DNA of 64,000 nucleotides from assembly GCF_000174355.1 (NCBI RefSeq), contig NZ_ACIS01000005.1, forward strand, positions 235,266 through 299,265, given 5' to 3'. The position numbers and the translations under genes are program-made. Of this stretch, positions 10,075 to 19,959 are shown piece by piece; position 1 is the stretch's first letter, and each line of letters begins with the position of its first letter. The notes beneath the pieces were generated by a model that was not told the DNA's origin, did no database searches, and saw only the letters and a program-made list of their open reading frames with translations. The stretch is from Pseudogulbenkiania ferrooxidans 2002. GTDB lineage: Bacteria; Pseudomonadota; Gammaproteobacteria; Burkholderiales; Chromobacteriaceae.

Positions 10075-11412
10075 TTAGGCGCGCACGCTCTTGCCCATCG
10101 GGATCAGCAGAATGATCACGGCGCCGATCACCAGTGCGGCCACTGCATACAGCAGGCCGGAGGTGAAGCTGTGCGTCATGTCCTTGAGCCAGCCGACCAC
10201 CACCGAGCTCAGGGCCGAGCCGATGTTGCCGGTGGCGTTGATCAGTGCGATGCCGATGGCCTTGGCTTTATTCGACAGCGTGGCGTCCGGGGTGGTCCAG
10301 AAGATGGTCATGGCGGTGAACGAACCGGCAGACGCCATCACGATGCCGATCAGGCGCACTACCGAACCATCGCCGTAGGCGGTGATCAGCCAGCCAGCAG
10401 CGGCGAACAGCATCGGCAGCGCGGTGTGCCACTTACGCTCCTGCTTACGGTCGGAGCGGGCGCCCCACCACAGCATGAGCAGGATGGTCCCCACCTGCGG
10501 GATCGCGGCCAGGATGCCGATAGTGGCGTTGCTGCTGCCGACGTTGAAGCTCTTGACGATCTGCGGCACCCAGATGTTGACCATGCTGAGCGTGTTCACC
10601 AGGCAGAAGTAGGCGAAGGCGAATTTCAGCACGGTGGGCTGGAGCAGTTCGCGCAGCATACCGCCGTGTTGCGTGGCCGGCTGGTGTTGCTCGGCCTCCA
10701 GCATGCGCGCCAGGCAGGCCTTTTCTTCCGCCGTCAGCCATTTGGCCTTGGCCGGGGTGTCGTCCAGGTAGAACCACACGGCGATGCCGAGCAGAGCCGA
10801 GGGCAGTCCTTCGACCAGGAACAGCCATTGCCAGCCGGCCAGGTTCCAGGTGCCGTTCAGCTCCAGCAGGTAGCCGGACACCACCGAGCCGAGCGCTGCC
10901 GTCACTGGCATGGCGATCATGAACAGCGCGTTGGCGCGGGCGCGGTACACGCGTGGGAACCAGAAGGTCAGGTAGACCAGCATGCCGGGCAGGAAGCCAG
11001 CCTCGGTGACGCCGACCAGCGCACGCAAGATATAGAGGCTGTTTGCATCATGCGCGAACATGGTGGCGGTGGAGGCGATGCCCCAGGCCACCATGATGCA
11101 GGCCATCCAACGGCGGGCACCGATACGGCTCAGCATCACATTGCTCGGGATGCCGCACAGCACGTAGGTGATGTAGAAGATGGTGGCGGCAAAACCGAAC
11201 ATCGTCGCCGTCAGGTTCAGGCTTTTCGCCATGGTAAGGCCGGCGAAGCCAATGTTGATGCGGTCAAGGAACGAGAAGACGAACAGGACGAACAGGAACC
11301 AGATCAGGCGGCTTGAAACTTTCTTGATGACATGCTGTTCCTGCTCGTTGCGCGAAGTGCTCACGGCAAGGGGCGCATCGATGGGATACGCGGCGGATTT
11401 TTCCATGTGCAT
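10075..11412 (-). CDS. hpaX: 4-hydroxyphenylacetate permease (MFS, ACS family)
   Basis: A 445-residue major facilitator with about 12 membrane segments. The anion:cation symporter signatures are visible: FSFLDRINIGFAGLTMAKSLNLTATMFGFAATIFYITYVLCGIPSN, RIGARRWMACIMVAWG and RALVGVTEAGFLPGMLVYLTFWFP. It closely resembles E. coli HpaX, which imports 4-HPA. GAGGAG is 6 bases before the ATG. It lies between the porin and hpaI, in the same direction as the catabolic genes. Confidence 0.87.
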   Translation of the reverse strand: MHMEKSAAYPIDAPLAVSTSRNEQEQHVIKKVSSRLIWFLFVLFVFSFLDRINIGFAGLTMAKSLNLTATMFGFAATIFYITYVLCGIPSNVMLSRIGARRWMACIMVAWGIASTATMFAHDANSLYILRALVGVTEAGFLPGMLVYLTFWFPRVYRARANALFMIAMPVTAALGSVVSGYLLELNGTWNLAGWQWLFLVEGLPSALLGIAVWFYLDDTPAKAKWLTAEEKACLARMLEAEQHQPATQHGGMLRELLQPTVLKFAFAYFCLVNTLSMVNIWVPQIVKSFNVGSSNATIGILAAIPQVGTILLMLWWGARSDRKQERKWHTALPMLFAAAGWLITAYGDGSVVRLIGIVMASAGSFTAMTIFWTTPDATLSNKAKAIGIALINATGNIGSALSSVVVGWLKDMTHSFTSGLLYAVAALVIGAVIILLIPMGKSVRA

Positions 11413-11676
11413 GAGGTTCTCCTCCGTGGTCGGTCGGTCGTTTGCCGGACTCGCTCACGTCTCAGTGGTTGATATCGGCGCGCTCTATGGCGCGTTGTAG
11501 CTCGATGGGTATGTTTTTATTGCTCATGGGTAGTGCATTTGACGGGCGTGTGGGTGGTGGCTCTCCTTTGCTGATTTCGCTTCGAGCGATGGCTGAAAAT
11601 GAATATATTAAGTTTCTGCTGCGGGCTGGCCTCGATAAAGGTTTGCCCAGACCGCCATTTAGGTTTCAAGCGGAGG

Positions 11677-11706
11677 GAAAAAACGCGCCAGCCTCACGGC
11701 TGGCGC
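11677..11706 (-). terminator. Rho-independent terminator after hpaI
   Basis: 9-bp perfect stem GCGCCAGCC/GGCTGGCGC with a 4-base loop (11685-11706), followed on the minus strand by GTTTTTTC. It ends the hpaG-to-hpaI transcript, so hpaX must have its own promoter in the 11413-11676 gap (no clear site seen there). Confidence 0.88.
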
Positions 11707-11721
11707 TAACCGGGACAGTGC

Positions 11722-12525
11722 TCAGTACACGCCGGACGAACCGGCGGGGGTCGCCGGTGCGCTCTTGAAGCGCGCGGCCAGCGTTTCGGCGCTACGGGCG
11801 AGCAGGGTGGTGTCGACCCCGACCGCGACGAACTGGGCGCCCAGCTCGATATAGCGTTTGGCCAGCTTCTCGTCGGCCATCAGGATGCCTGGCGCCTTGC
11901 CGTGGGCACGGATACGGCGGATGGCGTCCTCGATCGCCGCCTGGACTTCCGGGTGCGTCGGCTGGCCGATGTAGCCCAGGTCGGCGCTCAAATCGGCGGG
12001 GCCGATGAACACGCCGTCCACGCCCTCGGTGGCGGCAATGGCGTCGAGGTTGTCCAGCCCCTGCCGGGTTTCGATCTGCACCAGGACGCAGATTTCCTGT
12101 TCGGCGGTTTTCAAATAATCGGGGATGCGGTTCCAGCGCGAGGCGCGCGCCAAGGCGCTGCCGACGCCGCGGATACCGTTGGGTGGATAGCGCGTGGCGG
12201 CTACCGCCTGCGCGGCTTCCTCGGCGGTCTGCACCATCGGCAGCAGCAGCGTCTGCGCACCGATGTCGAGGATCTGCTTGATGCGCACCGGGTCGTTCCA
12301 TACCGGGCGCAAGATGGGGTGCGAGGGGTAAGGGGCGATGGCCTGCAGCTGTGCCAGCATGCTCTGCAGCTCGTTGGGCGCGTGTTCGCCGTCGATCAAG
12401 AGCCAGTCGAAGCCGGCGCCGGCCAGCAGCTCGGCGCTATAGGCGTCGGCGAGGCCGAGCCACAGGCCGATCTGCACCTGGCCGGCCTTGAACGCGGCCT
12501 TGAATGGGTTGGTGGGGAGGTGCAT
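11722..12525 (-). CDS. hpaI: 4-hydroxy-2-oxoheptane-1,7-dioate (HKHD) aldolase
   Basis: A 267-residue class II aldolase of the HpcH/HpaI family that cleaves the C7 hydroxy-oxo acid to pyruvate and succinate semialdehyde, the last ring-derived step. Visible signatures are [29 protein letters not shown] with the metal-binding Glu, and [16 protein letters not shown] with the metal-binding Asp. The ATG at 12525 has AAAGGAGA at good distance; the longer open frame upstream overlaps hpaH and is not used. It is 11 bases after hpaH. Confidence 0.95.
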   Translation of the reverse strand: MHLPTNPFKAAFKAGQVQIGLWLGLADAYSAELLAGAGFDWLLIDGEHAPNELQSMLAQLQAIAPYPSHPILRPVWNDPVRIKQILDIGAQTLLLPMVQTAEEAAQAVAATRYPPNGIRGVGSALARASRWNRIPDYLKTAEQEICVLVQIETRQGLDNLDAIAATEGVDGVFIGPADLSADLGYIGQPTHPEVQAAIEDAIRRIRAHGKAPGILMADEKLAKRYIELGAQFVAVGVDTTLLARSAETLAARFKSAPATPAGSSGVY

Positions 12526-12536
12526 GTGCGTCTCCT

Positions 12537-13340
12537 TTAGATGAAGCGGCAGCTGATGACGCCGAGTGGGCCGTAATCGACATGGAAGGTGTCGCCAGGG
12601 CGCGCCGGCACCGGGCGCGTGAACGAGCCGCCCAGGATCACCTGGCCTGGCTTGAGCGAGACGTCGAACGGCGCCAGCTTGTTCGCGAGCCAAGCCACGC
12701 CGTTGGCCGGGTGGTTGAGCACGGCAGCGGCGACGCCGGACTCCTCGATCACGCCGTTGCGGTACATCAGCGCCGAGACCCAGCGCAGGTCCAGCTCGGA
12801 CGGTTTGACCGGGCGGCCTCCCATCACCACGCCGGCGTTGGCAGCGTTGTCGGAGATGGTGTCGAACACCTTGCGCGGGCGGCCGCTTTCCGGGTCGATG
12901 GACTGGCTGCGCGCATCGATGATCTCCAGCGCCGGGATCACGTATTCGGTGGCGTTGTAGACGTCGAACAGTGTGACGTTGGGGCCTTTCAGTTCCTTGC
13001 CGAGGATGAAGGCGAGTTCGACTTCGACGCGCGGCACGATGAAGCGGCTGGTGGGGATGTCGGAGCCGTCGTTGAAGAACATGTCGTCGAGCAGGGTGCC
13101 GTAGTCCGGCTCGTCGATCTGCGACGACATCTGCATCGCGCGCGAGGTCAGGCCGATCTTATGGCCTTTGATGGTGCGGCCTTCGGCTACCTTCATGTCG
13201 ACCCAGGTGCGCTGGATGGCATACGCATCCTCGATGGTGATCTCGGGGTAGTCGAGCGAGATCTGTCGGATTTGTACGCGGTCTTTCTCGGCCTGGTGAA
13301 GGCGGCGCGCGGTCTGGTCGATGATGTCTTGGTTCAGCAT
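12537..13340 (-). CDS. hpaH: 2-oxo-hept-3-ene-1,7-dioate hydratase
   Basis: A 267-residue hydratase of the FAH/MhpD superfamily that adds water to 2-oxohept-3-enedioate, giving the substrate of HpaI. The length matches E. coli HpaH. Typical segments are [32 protein letters not shown], the metal-ligand region [16 protein letters not shown], and [23 protein letters not shown] lies upstream of the ATG. It sits 14 bases after gabD and 11 before hpaI. Confidence 0.95.
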   Translation of the reverse strand: MLNQDIIDQTARRLHQAEKDRVQIRQISLDYPEITIEDAYAIQRTWVDMKVAEGRTIKGHKIGLTSRAMQMSSQIDEPDYGTLLDDMFFNDGSDIPTSRFIVPRVEVELAFILGKELKGPNVTLFDVYNATEYVIPALEIIDARSQSIDPESGRPRKVFDTISDNAANAGVVMGGRPVKPSELDLRWVSALMYRNGVIEESGVAAAVLNHPANGVAWLANKLAPFDVSLKPGQVILGGSFTRPVPARPGDTFHVDYGPLGVISCRFI

Positions 13341-13354
13341 GGTGGGTGTCTCCG

Positions 13355-14815
13355 TTAACTATTCAGACCGCCGAAGCACAGATATTTGATTTCCATGAAG
13401 TCATCGAGGCCGTACTTGGAGCCTTCGCGTCCCAGCCCTGATTCCTTGATGCCGCCGAATGGCGCCACCTCGGTGGAGATGATCCCTTCGTTGATGCCGA
13501 CCATGCCGGCTTCGATGGCTTCGGCCACGCGCCAGATGCGGCCGATGTCGCGGCTGTAGAAGTAGGCGGCGAGGCCGAACTCGGTGGCGTTGGCGAGGCG
13601 GATCGCCTCGGCTTCATCCTTAAAACGGAAAAGTGGGGCGAGCGGGCCGAAGGTTTCCTCGCGGGCCACCAGCATGTCTTCGGTGACGTCGGCCAGTACC
13701 GTCGGCTGGTAGAAGTTGCCGCCGAGCGGGTGGGGCTCGCCGCCGGTGATGACTTGCGCGCCCTTGCTCACGGCGTCGGCGACGTGCTCGGCGACCTTGG
13801 CCACGGCCTTGTCGTTGATCAGCGGGCCTTGCTGCACGTTGCCGCTGGTGGCGGCACCGACCTGCATCTGGCGTACGGCGGCGGCCAGTTTCTCGGCAAA
13901 GGCATCGTAGACTCCGTCCTGGACCAGCAGGCGGTTGGCGCAGACGCAGGTCTGGCCGGTGTTGCGGAACTTGGAGGCGAGCGCGCCCTGTACGGCGGCG
14001 TCCAGATCGGCGTCGTCGAATACGATGAACGGTGCGTTGCCGCCCAGTTCCAGCCCCAGTTTTTTCACGGTGCCGGCGCATTGCTCCATCAGCAGCTTGC
14101 CGATGCGGGTGGAGCCGGTGAAGCTGAGCTTGCGCACCGCCGGGTGGCGGGTGAGTTCGCCGCCGATTTCGGAGGCGCGGTTGCCGGTGACGACGTTATA
14201 GACGCCCTTGGGGACGCCGGCGCGTTCGGCCAGCACTGCCAGCGCCAACGCAGAGAGCGGGGTCTCGGCCGCCGGTTTGACCACCACGGTGCAGCCAGCC
14301 GCCAAGGCGGGACCGACCTTGCGCGTGATCATGGCGTTGGGGAAGTTCCACGGCGTGATCGCCGCCACCACGCCGATGGGCTGTTTGATCGTTACCAGGC
14401 GCTTGTCGGCGGCGGTGCTGGGGATGACATCACCGTAGGCGCGCTTGGCTTCTTCGGCGAACCACTCGATGAAGCTCGCGCCGTAGGCGATCTCGCCGCG
14501 GCTTTCCGGCAGCGGCTTGCCTTGTTCCAAGCTGAGAATCAGCGCCAGGTCTTCCTGGTTCTGCATGATGAGGTCGAACCAGCGGCGCAGTATGGCCGAG
14601 CGCGCCTTGGCGGTCTGGGCGCGCCAAGCCGGTAGCGTCGCTTCGGCGGCTTCGATGGCGCGGCGGGTTTCTGCGACGCCGAGTGCGGCGACTTGGGCCA
14701 GCGCCTCGCCGTCGGCGGGGTTGGTCACGGCGAAGGTGGCGTTATCGTCGCCATCGACCCAGGCGCCGTCGATGTAGGCCCGGGTCTGGAACAGGGTAGG
14801 GTCGTTCAGTTTCAT
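13355..14815 (-). CDS. gabD: NAD(P)-dependent succinate-semialdehyde dehydrogenase
   Basis: A 486-residue aldehyde dehydrogenase. The segments [30 protein letters not shown], the general base Glu in [12 protein letters not shown], the nucleophile in [11 protein letters not shown], and the C-terminal [17 protein letters not shown] are all present and are the GabD subgroup's. Placed directly before hpaH and hpaI it should oxidise the succinate semialdehyde released by HpaI to succinate for the TCA cycle. Spacing of 14 bases to hpaH indicates one transcript. Confidence 0.92.
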   Translation of the reverse strand: MKLNDPTLFQTRAYIDGAWVDGDDNATFAVTNPADGEALAQVAALGVAETRRAIEAAEATLPAWRAQTAKARSAILRRWFDLIMQNQEDLALILSLEQGKPLPESRGEIAYGASFIEWFAEEAKRAYGDVIPSTAADKRLVTIKQPIGVVAAITPWNFPNAMITRKVGPALAAGCTVVVKPAAETPLSALALAVLAERAGVPKGVYNVVTGNRASEIGGELTRHPAVRKLSFTGSTRIGKLLMEQCAGTVKKLGLELGGNAPFIVFDDADLDAAVQGALASKFRNTGQTCVCANRLLVQDGVYDAFAEKLAAAVRQMQVGAATSGNVQQGPLINDKAVAKVAEHVADAVSKGAQVITGGEPHPLGGNFYQPTVLADVTEDMLVAREETFGPLAPLFRFKDEAEAIRLANATEFGLAAYFYSRDIGRIWRVAEAIEAGMVGINEGIISTEVAPFGGIKESGLGREGSKYGLDDFMEIKYLCFGGLNS

Positions 14816-14827
14816 GATGTCTCTTGA

Positions 14828-16042
14828 TCACAGGGTGGATGACTGGGGCCGGGCGGTGGCCGCCGGCAAACGGATCAGCTGCAGGCCGAGGCAGGCGGCG
14901 ACGCCGAACAGCGCGACAACCTGGCACATCGCGCGCGGCGTGCCGTCGTGCAGGGCGGCGACCAGGGCGCTCGCCAACATGCCGAGCCCGAACTGGCCGG
15001 AGACTGCCAGCGCCATTGCGGCGCCGGCGCGCTCACTGTGCCGCTGCAACAGCCGCGCCATGGTGTTGGGGCCGATCGAACCGGTCAGGCCGACGCTCAC
15101 CAGCAGTGGCAGCACCACGGCGAGCAGGCTGTGCGCGCCGGCCAGCCACAAGGCCAGACCGGCCGCGGCGATGACGGCGGTTTGCGCCTGCAGCAGGGTG
15201 TCGAGCGCTACGCGCTTCACCAGCCACTTGTTGAGTGTGGTCAGCACGATGACGCTGGCGATGTTGAGGCCGAACAGCCAGCCGTAGTGCTGCGGCGCCA
15301 CGCCGAAGTAGTCGATGTAGACGAAGGGCGAGCCGGTGATATAGGCGAACATGGCGCCGAAGGTCAGCCCGAGCGCCAGCATGTAGCCGAGCGTGGGCGT
15401 ATCAGTCAGCAGGTGGCCGTAGGCGCTGAAGGCCGACGCCAGACTGACCTCGCCGCGCCGTTCGGCCGGATGGGTTTCCGGCAGGCGCAGCGCAACCAGG
15501 GCAAGGCACACTGCACCGAACAAGGCGAGCGCCAGGAACAGCGAACGCCAGCCGGCGGCGAGCAGCAGCCAGCCGCCCAGCACCGGGGCGACGAGCGGTG
15601 CGATCATCGTCACCAAATGCATCAGCGACAGCACCTGGGCGGCACGATCGAGCGGGAACACGTCACGCACCACGGTACGGCCCATCACCGAGCCGGCACC
15701 GCCGCCGACGGCCTGCAATACACGCAGCGCGATCAACTGCTCGGCGCTGCTGGCGAAGGCACAGGCCAGGCTGGCAACGAGATACAGCGCGATGCCGGCG
15801 AGCAGCACCGGGCGGCGGCCGAAGCGGTCGGACAGCGGGCCGTACAGCAGCATGCCGAGGCAGAAGCCGGTGAGGAAGCCGCCGATGGTGAACTGCACCA
15901 GCCCGACCGGCGCGGCGAGATCGCGGGCGATGGCGGGCAGGCTCGGCAGGTACATGTCAATCGACAACGGACCGAACGCCACCAGCGCGCTGAGCAGTAC
16001 GATCAGGCGGGTGGGGTGGAGGCCGGCGGCGACGATGGGCAT
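14828..16042 (-). CDS. Bcr/CflA-type MFS efflux transporter
   Basis: A 404-residue, 12-helix major facilitator of the DHA1 (Bcr/CflA/EmrD) group: FGPLSIDMYLPSLPAIARDL at the first helix, the conserved loop GPLSDRFGRRPVLLAG, and RVLQAVGGGAGSVMGRTVVRDVF with the drug-antiporter motif. It is inserted in the middle of the hpa operon, 12 bases before gabD and 28 after hpaF, so it is probably made with the catabolic enzymes. A role in exporting excess 4-HPA or toxic ring-fission products is an inference from place. Confidence 0.85.
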   Translation of the reverse strand: MPIVAAGLHPTRLIVLLSALVAFGPLSIDMYLPSLPAIARDLAAPVGLVQFTIGGFLTGFCLGMLLYGPLSDRFGRRPVLLAGIALYLVASLACAFASSAEQLIALRVLQAVGGGAGSVMGRTVVRDVFPLDRAAQVLSLMHLVTMIAPLVAPVLGGWLLLAAGWRSLFLALALFGAVCLALVALRLPETHPAERRGEVSLASAFSAYGHLLTDTPTLGYMLALGLTFGAMFAYITGSPFVYIDYFGVAPQHYGWLFGLNIASVIVLTTLNKWLVKRVALDTLLQAQTAVIAAAGLALWLAGAHSLLAVVLPLLVSVGLTGSIGPNTMARLLQRHSERAGAAMALAVSGQFGLGMLASALVAALHDGTPRAMCQVVALFGVAACLGLQLIRLPAATARPQSSTL

Positions 16043-16070
16043 GGCGGTTTTTTCCTGGGGGAACAGGCGC

Positions 16071-16451
16071 TTAGTTGAAGTGCTGATGCACGTTGTTGTG
16101 CTTATAGTTCAGCTCCGGATGCAGTTCGGTCAGCTCGAATGACAAGGCCAGATAGCCCTGCTCGAACAGCGGCGCGAAGTGCGCCTTGATCAGCGCGAAC
16201 AGCTCTTCGCCGACGCGTCGACGGTCTTCGAGCGAGCGCCCCGCACCGATCTTTAGCGTCATGTGCACGAAGGCGTAATTCTCCTCGCCGTCGGCCATGC
16301 GGTAGGTATCGAGCCAATGGGCGCGGCTGCGGATGCCGCCGATCGGGAACAGCCCGGTGCCGGCCAGGTACTCATGGGCTTTCTTGAACAGCGCCGGCAG
16401 GTCGGCCTGTTTCCGGATGTTGTCGGTGCATTCGACGATGAAGTGCGGCAT
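16071..16451 (-). CDS. hpaF: 5-carboxymethyl-2-hydroxymuconate delta-isomerase
   Basis: A 126-residue member of the tautomerase superfamily (CHMI). It keeps Pro1 after the initiator Met, the catalytic residue, in PHFIVECTDNI, the IGGIRSRAHWLDTYRMADG segment, and FALIKAHFAPLFEQGYLALSFELTEL. It shifts the double bond of 5-carboxymethyl-2-hydroxymuconate after HpaE. AGGAG is correctly placed before the ATG. It sits 63 bases after hpaD. Confidence 0.95.
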   Translation of the reverse strand: MPHFIVECTDNIRKQADLPALFKKAHEYLAGTGLFPIGGIRSRAHWLDTYRMADGEENYAFVHMTLKIGAGRSLEDRRRVGEELFALIKAHFAPLFEQGYLALSFELTELHPELNYKHNNVHQHFN

Positions 16452-16514
16452 GACTAACTCCTGTCCGGCCGTAGCGGCAGTGGGCTATGTGCCCCGCCGC
16501 CATGCCAGAATCGT

Positions 16515-17363
16515 TCAGACGGGAAGGATGACGTTGATCTGGCCGGTGCCGGAGCTGCCGAAGTACGGCGTTACGATCTCGGCCTGGCCGGTGTACTGGT
16601 CCCAGCCCAGCGCGCCCAACAGCATCGCGGTGTCGTGCATGAAGCCCTCACCATGGCACTTGTCGGCGTACTCCGGCAGCATGGCGCAGAAGGTCTTCCA
16701 GTCGCCGCGCTTCCACATCTCTACCACTTCGTGGTCCATGGTCTCGAGGAACGGGCTCCACACCTTGTGCAGGAACTGGTCGGCCACGCCGTTCTGGGCG
16801 AAGCGGTGCGACAGCGAGCCGCTGGCGAAGAACGCCACGGTGCCGTCGTACTGCTCTTCCACCGCGCGGCGCATGGCAGCGCCCAGCTTGGCGCTGTCGG
16901 CCAGGTTGTGCACGGTGCACAGCGCCGAGACCGACACCACCTTGAAGTGCTGGTCCGGGTTCATGTAGCGCATCGGCACCAGCGTGCCGTATTCCAGCGC
17001 CAGCGTGGTGGCGTCGTGGGCGCGAGTGTGCACGCCGGCTTCGGTCGCCGCATCGGCCAGCAGCTGGCCCAGCTGCGGGTTGCCGTGGTAGGCGTAGGGC
17101 ATGTTCTTGATGAAGTGCGGCAGCTCATTGCTGGTGTAGACGCCTTCGAACTCCGGCGCGCAGTTGACGTGGTAGCCCGAGTTCACCAGCCAGTGGGTGT
17201 CGAACACCACGATGGTGTCGACGCCCAGCTCGCGACAGCGGCGGCCGATTTCCTTGTGGCCGTCGATGGCGGCCTGGCGGCAGCCTTTATGCGGGCCGTC
17301 GAGCTCGGACAGGTACATCGACGGTACGTGGGTGATTTTTGCAGCAAGGGCGAGTTTGCCCAT
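16515..17363 (-). CDS. hpaD: 3,4-dihydroxyphenylacetate 2,3-dioxygenase
   Basis: A 282-residue class III (LigB-type) extradiol dioxygenase that opens the ring of homoprotocatechuate. ITHVPSMYLSEL carries the first iron-ligand His, VVFDTHWLVNSGYH the second region, and FFASGSLSHRFAQ and HGEGFMHDTAMLLGALGWDQY follow as in enterobacterial HpaD; this is unrelated to the vicinal-oxygen-chelate type seen in some Gram-positives. GAGGAG precedes the ATG. A 309-base gap separates it from the upstream hpaE. Confidence 0.95.
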   Translation of the reverse strand: MGKLALAAKITHVPSMYLSELDGPHKGCRQAAIDGHKEIGRRCRELGVDTIVVFDTHWLVNSGYHVNCAPEFEGVYTSNELPHFIKNMPYAYHGNPQLGQLLADAATEAGVHTRAHDATTLALEYGTLVPMRYMNPDQHFKVVSVSALCTVHNLADSAKLGAAMRRAVEEQYDGTVAFFASGSLSHRFAQNGVADQFLHKVWSPFLETMDHEVVEMWKRGDWKTFCAMLPEYADKCHGEGFMHDTAMLLGALGWDQYTGQAEIVTPYFGSSGTGQINVILPV

Positions 17364-17672
17364 GGTGTTTCTCCTCTTGGTGCGTTTGGTGACGCAGCTA
17401 AGCGGTGGGTGGTTTTAGCCCATCTCATTAGCCGGCTGCGCCTTTGCATCTTGAGCGCCGGCAGTACTGCGTGCGAATCCATCGCGGAGCAAATCCCTGC
17501 GTGCCAATCTTCGATTGGCTCAGCGAGAGATTTGCACGCAGTGATTCGCTCAGCGATCAGGAATCCTCATGTACTCCGTGTACATTCCGGTTCCTGTGCG
17601 CTGGCGGCACTCAACCTGCTTTGGCTCGCTCGGCTATTGAAATGGGTCTTAAATCAAGGGTCGAGTCGTGCC
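17364..17672. repeat. Repeat-like spacer inside the hpa operon
   Basis: The 309 bases between hpaE and hpaD hold no gene. They contain reiterated short blocks (GCGTGCGAATC, GCGTGCCAATC, TTTGCACGCAG, CGCTCAGCGA, GGCTCAGCGAG) and the inverted repeat ATGTAC/GTACAT at 17569-17585. The pattern looks like a composite palindromic intergenic element that inserted in the operon, perhaps acting as an mRNA processing site. Whether other copies exist in the genome cannot be seen here. Confidence 0.5.
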
Positions 17673-19133
17673 TTACAGCCCCCAACGCGGGATGTGGTGA
17701 CTCCCCATCGACACACACACGTTCTTGATTTCGGCGAACACCTCGAAGCTGTACTCGCCACCCTCGCGGCCGGTGCCTGAGGCCTTCACGCCGCCGAAGG
17801 GCTGGCGCAGGTCGCGTACGTTCTGGCTGTTGACGAACACCATGCCGGCTTCGATACCGCGTGCCAGACGGTGCGCCTTGCCGATGTCCTGGGTCCAGAT
17901 GTAGGACGCGAGGCCGTATTCGACGTCGTTGGCCAGGCGCAGCGCCTCGGCTTCGTCCTTGAACTTGAGCAGGCACACCACCGGGCCGAAGATTTCTTCC
18001 TGGGCGATGCGCATGCGGTTGTCGACGTCGGCGAACACCGTGGGCTGGATGAAGTTGCCTTTCTGCAGGTGCTCGGGCAGACCTGCCGGACGTTCCAGGC
18101 CGCCCGCCACCAGGTTGGCTCCTTCCTCGATGCCGATCTTGATGTAGCCGGTGACCTTGTCGTAGTGTGCCTTGGTGATCATCGAGCCGACCTGGGTCTT
18201 CGGGTCCTGCGGATCGCCCACGATCAGGCGCTTGGCACGACGGGCGAATTCGGCGACGAACTGGTCGTACACGCTTTCCTGGATGAAGACGCGGCTGCCG
18301 GCGGTGCAGCGCTCGCCGTTGAGCGAGAAGATGGTGAACAGCGCGGCGTCGAGCGCGCGGTCGAGGTCGGCGTCGTCGAAGATCAGCACCGGCGACTTGC
18401 CGCCCAGCTCCATCGAGTACTTCTTCAGGCCGGCCGCTTCCATGATTTTCTTGCCGGTGGCGGTGCCGCCGGTGAAGGAAACGGCGCGTACGTCGGGGTG
18501 GCGCACCAGCGCGTCGCCGGCGGTGGCGCCGTAGCCCTGCACCACGTTGAATACGCCTTCCGGAATGCCGGCTTCCATGGCGAGGCGGCCCAGCTCGTTC
18601 GCCGTCAGCGGCGACAGCTCGGACATCTTCAGCACCGCCGTGTTGCCCAGTGCCAGGCACGGCGCGGTTTTCCAGGTGGCAGTCATGAACGGCACGTTCC
18701 ACGGCGACACCAGGCCACACACGCCGACCGGCTGGTACAGCGTGTAGTTGAGCATGGAGTCGTCCACCGGGTAGGTGTGGCCGTTCATGCGCGTGCAGAC
18801 TTCGGCGAAGAAGTCGAAGTTGTGCGAGGCGCGCGGGATCAGCACGTTCTTGGTCTGGTGGATCGGCAGGCCGGTGTCGAGCGTTTCCAGTTCGGCCAGG
18901 TTCGGCACGTTCTGGTCGATCAGCTCACCCAGCTTGCGCATCAGCTTGGCGCGTTCCTTGGCCGGGGTGGCGGCCCATTTCGGGAACGCGGCCTTGGCGG
19001 CGGCCACGGCGGCGTTGATCTCGTCGGCGCTGCCGGCGGCGACCTCGCCGATGGCCTCGCCGGTGGCGGGGTTGTAGTTGACGAAGGTGTCCTTGCTTTC
19101 GACCTCGCGGCCGTTGATCCAGTGCTTGATCAT
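17673..19133 (-). CDS. hpaE: 5-carboxymethyl-2-hydroxymuconate semialdehyde dehydrogenase
   Basis: A 486-residue aldehyde dehydrogenase of the HpaE subgroup, oxidising the ring-fission semialdehyde to 5-carboxymethyl-2-hydroxymuconate with NAD. Diagnostic segments are VSPWNVPFMTATWKTAPCLALGNTAVLKMSEL, the base Glu in MELGGKSPVLIF, the active-site Cys in LNGERCTAGSR, and QPFGGVKASGTGREGGEYSFEVF. The ATG at 19133 has AAGGAG 6 bases upstream; the longer frame to 19226 runs into the hpaG2 spacer and is not used. Confidence 0.95.
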   Translation of the reverse strand: MIKHWINGREVESKDTFVNYNPATGEAIGEVAAGSADEINAAVAAAKAAFPKWAATPAKERAKLMRKLGELIDQNVPNLAELETLDTGLPIHQTKNVLIPRASHNFDFFAEVCTRMNGHTYPVDDSMLNYTLYQPVGVCGLVSPWNVPFMTATWKTAPCLALGNTAVLKMSELSPLTANELGRLAMEAGIPEGVFNVVQGYGATAGDALVRHPDVRAVSFTGGTATGKKIMEAAGLKKYSMELGGKSPVLIFDDADLDRALDAALFTIFSLNGERCTAGSRVFIQESVYDQFVAEFARRAKRLIVGDPQDPKTQVGSMITKAHYDKVTGYIKIGIEEGANLVAGGLERPAGLPEHLQKGNFIQPTVFADVDNRMRIAQEEIFGPVVCLLKFKDEAEALRLANDVEYGLASYIWTQDIGKAHRLARGIEAGMVFVNSQNVRDLRQPFGGVKASGTGREGGEYSFEVFAEIKNVCVSMGSHHIPRWGL

Positions 19134-19194
19134 GCTTGCTCCTTTATTCAGGGTAGGGTGCGGCGCTGCCACACCGCTGAATCGTTGTGTGTGC

Positions 19195-19959
19195 TCAACC
19201 GAGTGAGGCTTCGTACCCGGCCTCACTGACGATCCAGTTCACCAGGCGGCCGACGCCTTCCACCTCGACCACCACCTCGTCGCCCGGCACCACGTCGGAG
19301 AGTCCCTCCGGCGTGCCGGTGGCGATCATGTCGCCCGGCGACAGGGTCATGAAGCCGCTCAGGTATTCGATCAGTGCGGGAATGTCGAACACCAGGTCGC
19401 GAGTGTTGCCCTCCTGGCGAAGCTCGCCGTTGACCCAGGTGCGCAGGGTGAGCTCGTGCGGGTTCGGCACGTCTTCCTTATCCACCCAGTACGGGCCGAT
19501 CGGGGTCAAGGTGTCACGGTTTTTCACGCGCAGGTTGGGGCGGTAGTAGTTCTCCAGGAAGTCGCGCACGGCGTAGTCGTTGCACACGGTGTAACCGGCG
19601 ACGTAGTCCATCGCCTGCTCGCGCTTCACGTTCTTGGCTGTTTTGCCGATGATCACCACCAGCTCGCACTCGTAGTGCATGTAGTCGACGTTGTCCGGAC
19701 GCACCGACACCGCGTTATGGCCGGTAAGGGTGGACGGCGACTTGAGAAAGGCGAGCGGCTCGGTCGGTGCCTTGAACGACAGCTCGGCGGCGTGATCGGC
19801 ATAGTTGATGGCCAGGGCGAACACGGTGCCGTGCGCCGGCGGCAGCCATTCCACCTGCTGCTCGGCAAGGGTCTCGCCGTTCGGCAGCGTCACCGAGTGA
19901 TCGTCGTTCACCGTCACGTTATGGACGTCACCTTGATAGCGGATGCGGGCGTGTTTCAT
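19195..19959 (-). CDS. hpaG2: Homoprotocatechuate pathway isomerase/decarboxylase, C-terminal-type subunit
   Basis: A 254-residue FAH-superfamily protein equivalent to the C-terminal half of E. coli HpaG (OPET decarboxylase/HHDD isomerase). Metal-binding signatures are YECELVVIIGKTAKNV, YTVCNDYAVRDFLENYYRPNLRVKNRDTLTPIGPYWV and SPGDMIATGTPEGLSDVVPGDEVVVEVEGVG. GAGGAG lies upstream, and the ATG overlaps the hpaG1 stop by one base (TAATG), so the two halves are translationally coupled and likely form a complex. Confidence 0.92.
   Translation of the reverse strand: MKHARIRYQGDVHNVTVNDDHSVTLPNGETLAEQQVEWLPPAHGTVFALAINYADHAAELSFKAPTEPLAFLKSPSTLTGHNAVSVRPDNVDYMHYECELVVIIGKTAKNVKREQAMDYVAGYTVCNDYAVRDFLENYYRPNLRVKNRDTLTPIGPYWVDKEDVPNPHELTLRTWVNGELRQEGNTRDLVFDIPALIEYLSGFMTLSPGDMIATGTPEGLSDVVPGDEVVVEVEGVGRLVNWIVSEAGYEASLG

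Noticed and set aside
9325..11316. A 663-codon plus-strand open frame opposite the porin and hpaX genes
   Set aside because: It is the complement of two well-supported genes, is full of His/Gln/Gly-rich low-complexity sequence and lacks any recognisable domain. High GC content leaves such shadow frames open.
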